Below, one piece after another: positions 12,841 to 14,432 of a stretch of DNA of 14,432 nt (positions within the stretch are counted from its first letter, which is position 1; each line of letters begins with the position of its first letter). Made by a program: the position numbers and the translations under genes. The notes below the pieces were generated by a model. That model saw nothing but the letters and a program-made list of their open reading frames with translations, ran no database searches and was not told where the DNA came from. The stretch is from Porticoccaceae bacterium (lineage in GTDB: Bacteria; Pseudomonadota; Gammaproteobacteria; Pseudomonadales; Porticoccaceae), in the NCBI GenBank assembly GCA_023255165.1, contig JALRJD010000103.1:1-14432 (forward strand). The letters are read 5' to 3'.

Positions 12841-14432
12841 ATGTCAGCCACCAAACCCTATGATGCCGTGATTATTGGCGGCGGCCACAACGGCCTTGTC
12901 TGTGCCTATTATCTCGCCCGCGCGGGAATGCGCATCAAAATTTGCGAACGCAGAGAGATTGTTGGCGGCGCCGCGGTCACCGAAGAATTTCATCCCGGGT
13001 TTAGAAACTCCGTGGCCAGCTACACCGTCAGTCTGCTCAACCCCGACGTTATCAAAGAGATGCGTCTGGCCGAACATGGCCTGACCATTCTCAAGCGCCC
13101 GATCGCCAACTTTATGCCCCTCGACGACGGCCGTTACTTAAAACTGGGTGGTGGTTTGGAGCGTACCCAGGAAGAATTCAGAAAATTCTCCCAGCGCGAT
13201 GCCGAACGGCTGCCGGAATACTATCAGCGCATTGAGGCGGTAGCCGACGTACTGCGCGACATTTCCACCAAGACGCCACCCAACCCCAAGCGCGGCATTC
13301 GCGCGGCACTTCAGACCGCCCTGCAGCTTTGGCCGGTGGCGCGAGGCAGCAACCAACTGCATCAGGATCTGCTCGATCTGTTTACCAAAAGTGCGCGTTC
13401 GTTTCTCGATGCCTGGTTTGAAAGTGAGCCGGTAAAAGCGATCTTTGGTTTCGATGCAATTGTTGGCAATTTCGCCAGTCCCGACACCCCCGGTTCCGCC
13501 TATGTGTTGTTGCACCACGTTTTCGGTGAGGTCAATGGCGAAAAAGGTGCCTGGGGCCATGCGATCGGTGGCATGGGCGCCATCACCCAGGCCATGCTTT
13601 GTGCCTGTGAGGGCGAGGGAGTTGACATTGTTACCGATGCGCCGGTTGCCGAGGTTATTGTCAGCAACGGCCGTGCCACAGGTGTGCTGCTCGAGAGCGG
13701 CGAAAAAATTCTCGCTAGCCGAGTGATTTCCAATGTTAATCCCAAGCTGCTATACGGCAAGATGATTGCCGAGACCGATCTTGACCCTGAGTTTAAGCGC
13801 CGCATGGATGGCTACAAATGCGGTTCCGGCACCTTCCGCATGAATGTCGCGCTCTCCGAGTTGCCCGACTTCACCGCACTGCCCGGCAAAGAGAAAGCCG
13901 AACACCATCAGTGCGGCATCGTTCTTGCGCCAAGTCTCGACTATATGGATCGCGCCTATCTCGACGCCAAACTCCATGGTTGGTCGAAGCGGCCGATTGT
14001 CGAGATGCTGATCCCCTCAACACTGGATGACAGTCTGGCACCTCCGGGGCAACATGTGGCATCGCTGTTCTGTCAGCAGTTCTCTCCTGAACTGGCCGAC
14101 GGCCAATCCTGGCACGACTGTCGTGAAGCCGCCGCGCAAACCATTATCGACACGGTCACGGAGTTTGCGCCCAACTTCAGAGAATCCATTGTCGGCCAGA
14201 TGATTCTGTCGCCCCTAGACCTCGAAGAAAAACTCGGCCTGGTGGGCGGCGATATTATGCATGGTGTGATGACATTGGATCAGATGTGGGCAGCGCGCCC
14301 GGTGATGAACCACGGCGATTACCGCGGCCCGCTTAAAGGTCTTTATATGTGTGGCGCAGGCGCCCATCCCGGCGGCGGTGTCACCGGCCTGCCCGGTCGC
14401 AATGCTGCACGCGAGGTGCTTAAAGACCGATA
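12841..14432 (+). CDS. FAD-dependent oxidoreductase, phytoene-dehydrogenase-like (PYROXD2-like), partial at window edge
   Basis: An open frame of 530 codons plus two bases (ta, probably the beginning of the stop) runs to the end of the window, so it is essentially complete. The N-terminus YDAVIIGGGHNG is a Rossmann FAD-binding motif (G13, G15, G18), with E36 at the end of the second strand binding the FAD ribose, then VGGAAVTEE. The C-terminus GLYMCGAGAHPGGGVTGLPG (about 500-520) is the second FAD-contact motif of the CrtI/COG1233 group. Full-length similarity of pattern, including the early ASYTVSLLNPDV segment, fits PYROXD2-like proteins better than carotenoid desaturases; the substrate is unknown. 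It has a good ribosome site and is divergent from HMG-CoA reductase. A link to isoprenoid chemistry is possible but not shown. Confidence 0.9.
   Translation, partial: MSATKPYDAVIIGGGHNGLVCAYYLARAGMRIKICERREIVGGAAVTEEFHPGFRNSVASYTVSLLNPDVIKEMRLAEHGLTILKRPIANFMPLDDGRYLKLGGGLERTQEEFRKFSQRDAERLPEYYQRIEAVADVLRDISTKTPPNPKRGIRAALQTALQLWPVARGSNQLHQDLLDLFTKSARSFLDAWFESEPVKAIFGFDAIVGNFASPDTPGSAYVLLHHVFGEVNGEKGAWGHAIGGMGAITQAMLCACEGEGVDIVTDAPVAEVIVSNGRATGVLLESGEKILASRVISNVNPKLLYGKMIAETDLDPEFKRRMDGYKCGSGTFRMNVALSELPDFTALPGKEKAEHHQCGIVLAPSLDYMDRAYLDAKLHGWSKRPIVEMLIPSTLDDSLAPPGQHVASLFCQQFSPELADGQSWHDCREAAAQTIIDTVTEFAPNFRESIVGQMILSPLDLEEKLGLVGGDIMHGVMTLDQMWAARPVMNHGDYRGPLKGLYMCGAGAHPGGGVTGLPGRNAAREVLKDR

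Overview
The window looks like chromosomal DNA from a Gram-negative bacterium, most likely a marine or aquatic gammaproteobacterium. It encodes a TonB-dependent outer-membrane receptor of proteobacterial type, an AraC regulator closely resembling E. coli AraC in its sensor and DNA-binding parts, periplasmic sulfatases and a lipoprotein glycosidase. The taxonomic call is inference; no rRNA or other marker gene is present.

Layout. (1) Positions 1-305 hold a repeat region with two copies of a 51-bp segment ending in a tRNA-like 3' end (cctcttctgggcacca), each followed by a different Rho-independent terminator. Between them lies a dense string of very short hairpins. (2) Positions about 529-9023, all on the minus strand, form a glycan-use cluster. 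In transcription order it is: TonB-dependent receptor, terminator hairpin, sulfatase, sulfatase, GH3 glycosidase, and a third sulfatase that is truncated and probably dead. The genes after the hairpin are joined by ATGA overlaps or gaps of a few bases. (3) From 9174 (or 9078) to 10343 a divergent AraC-family regulator faces the receptor gene. (4) Positions 10344-11417 are gene-poor and decayed, with an internal fragment of a molybdopterin oxidoreductase. (5) At 11418-11472 a 55-bp sequence identical to 36-90 recurs, including the tRNA-like 3' end and terminator. (6) To its right are an HMG-CoA reductase gene (minus) and, divergently, an FAD-dependent phytoene-dehydrogenase-like (PYROXD2-like) gene that reaches the window edge.

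How it fits together. The direct repeats, built on the 3' strand of a tRNA T-stem and acceptor (probably tRNA-Leu), bracket the whole glycan cluster. The simplest reading is a genomic island, or stacked islands, inserted at a tRNA 3' end, with HMG-CoA reductase as flanking chromosome. No integrase and no intact tRNA are visible, so this remains inference. Functionally, the receptor would import a sulfated oligosaccharide, two formylglycine sulfatases would strip sulfate in the periplasm, the GH3 lipoprotein would release sugars, and the AraC-type protein would sense a sugar product. No endo-acting lyase or glycanase, inner-membrane transporter or sulfatase-maturing enzyme lies in the window, so the cluster is either a scavenging set or part of a larger system.

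I see no clear evidence of a wholly new system. The most unusual items are the tRNA-end repeats with the mini-hairpin array, and the roughly 100-residue N-terminal extension on the AraC-like regulator.
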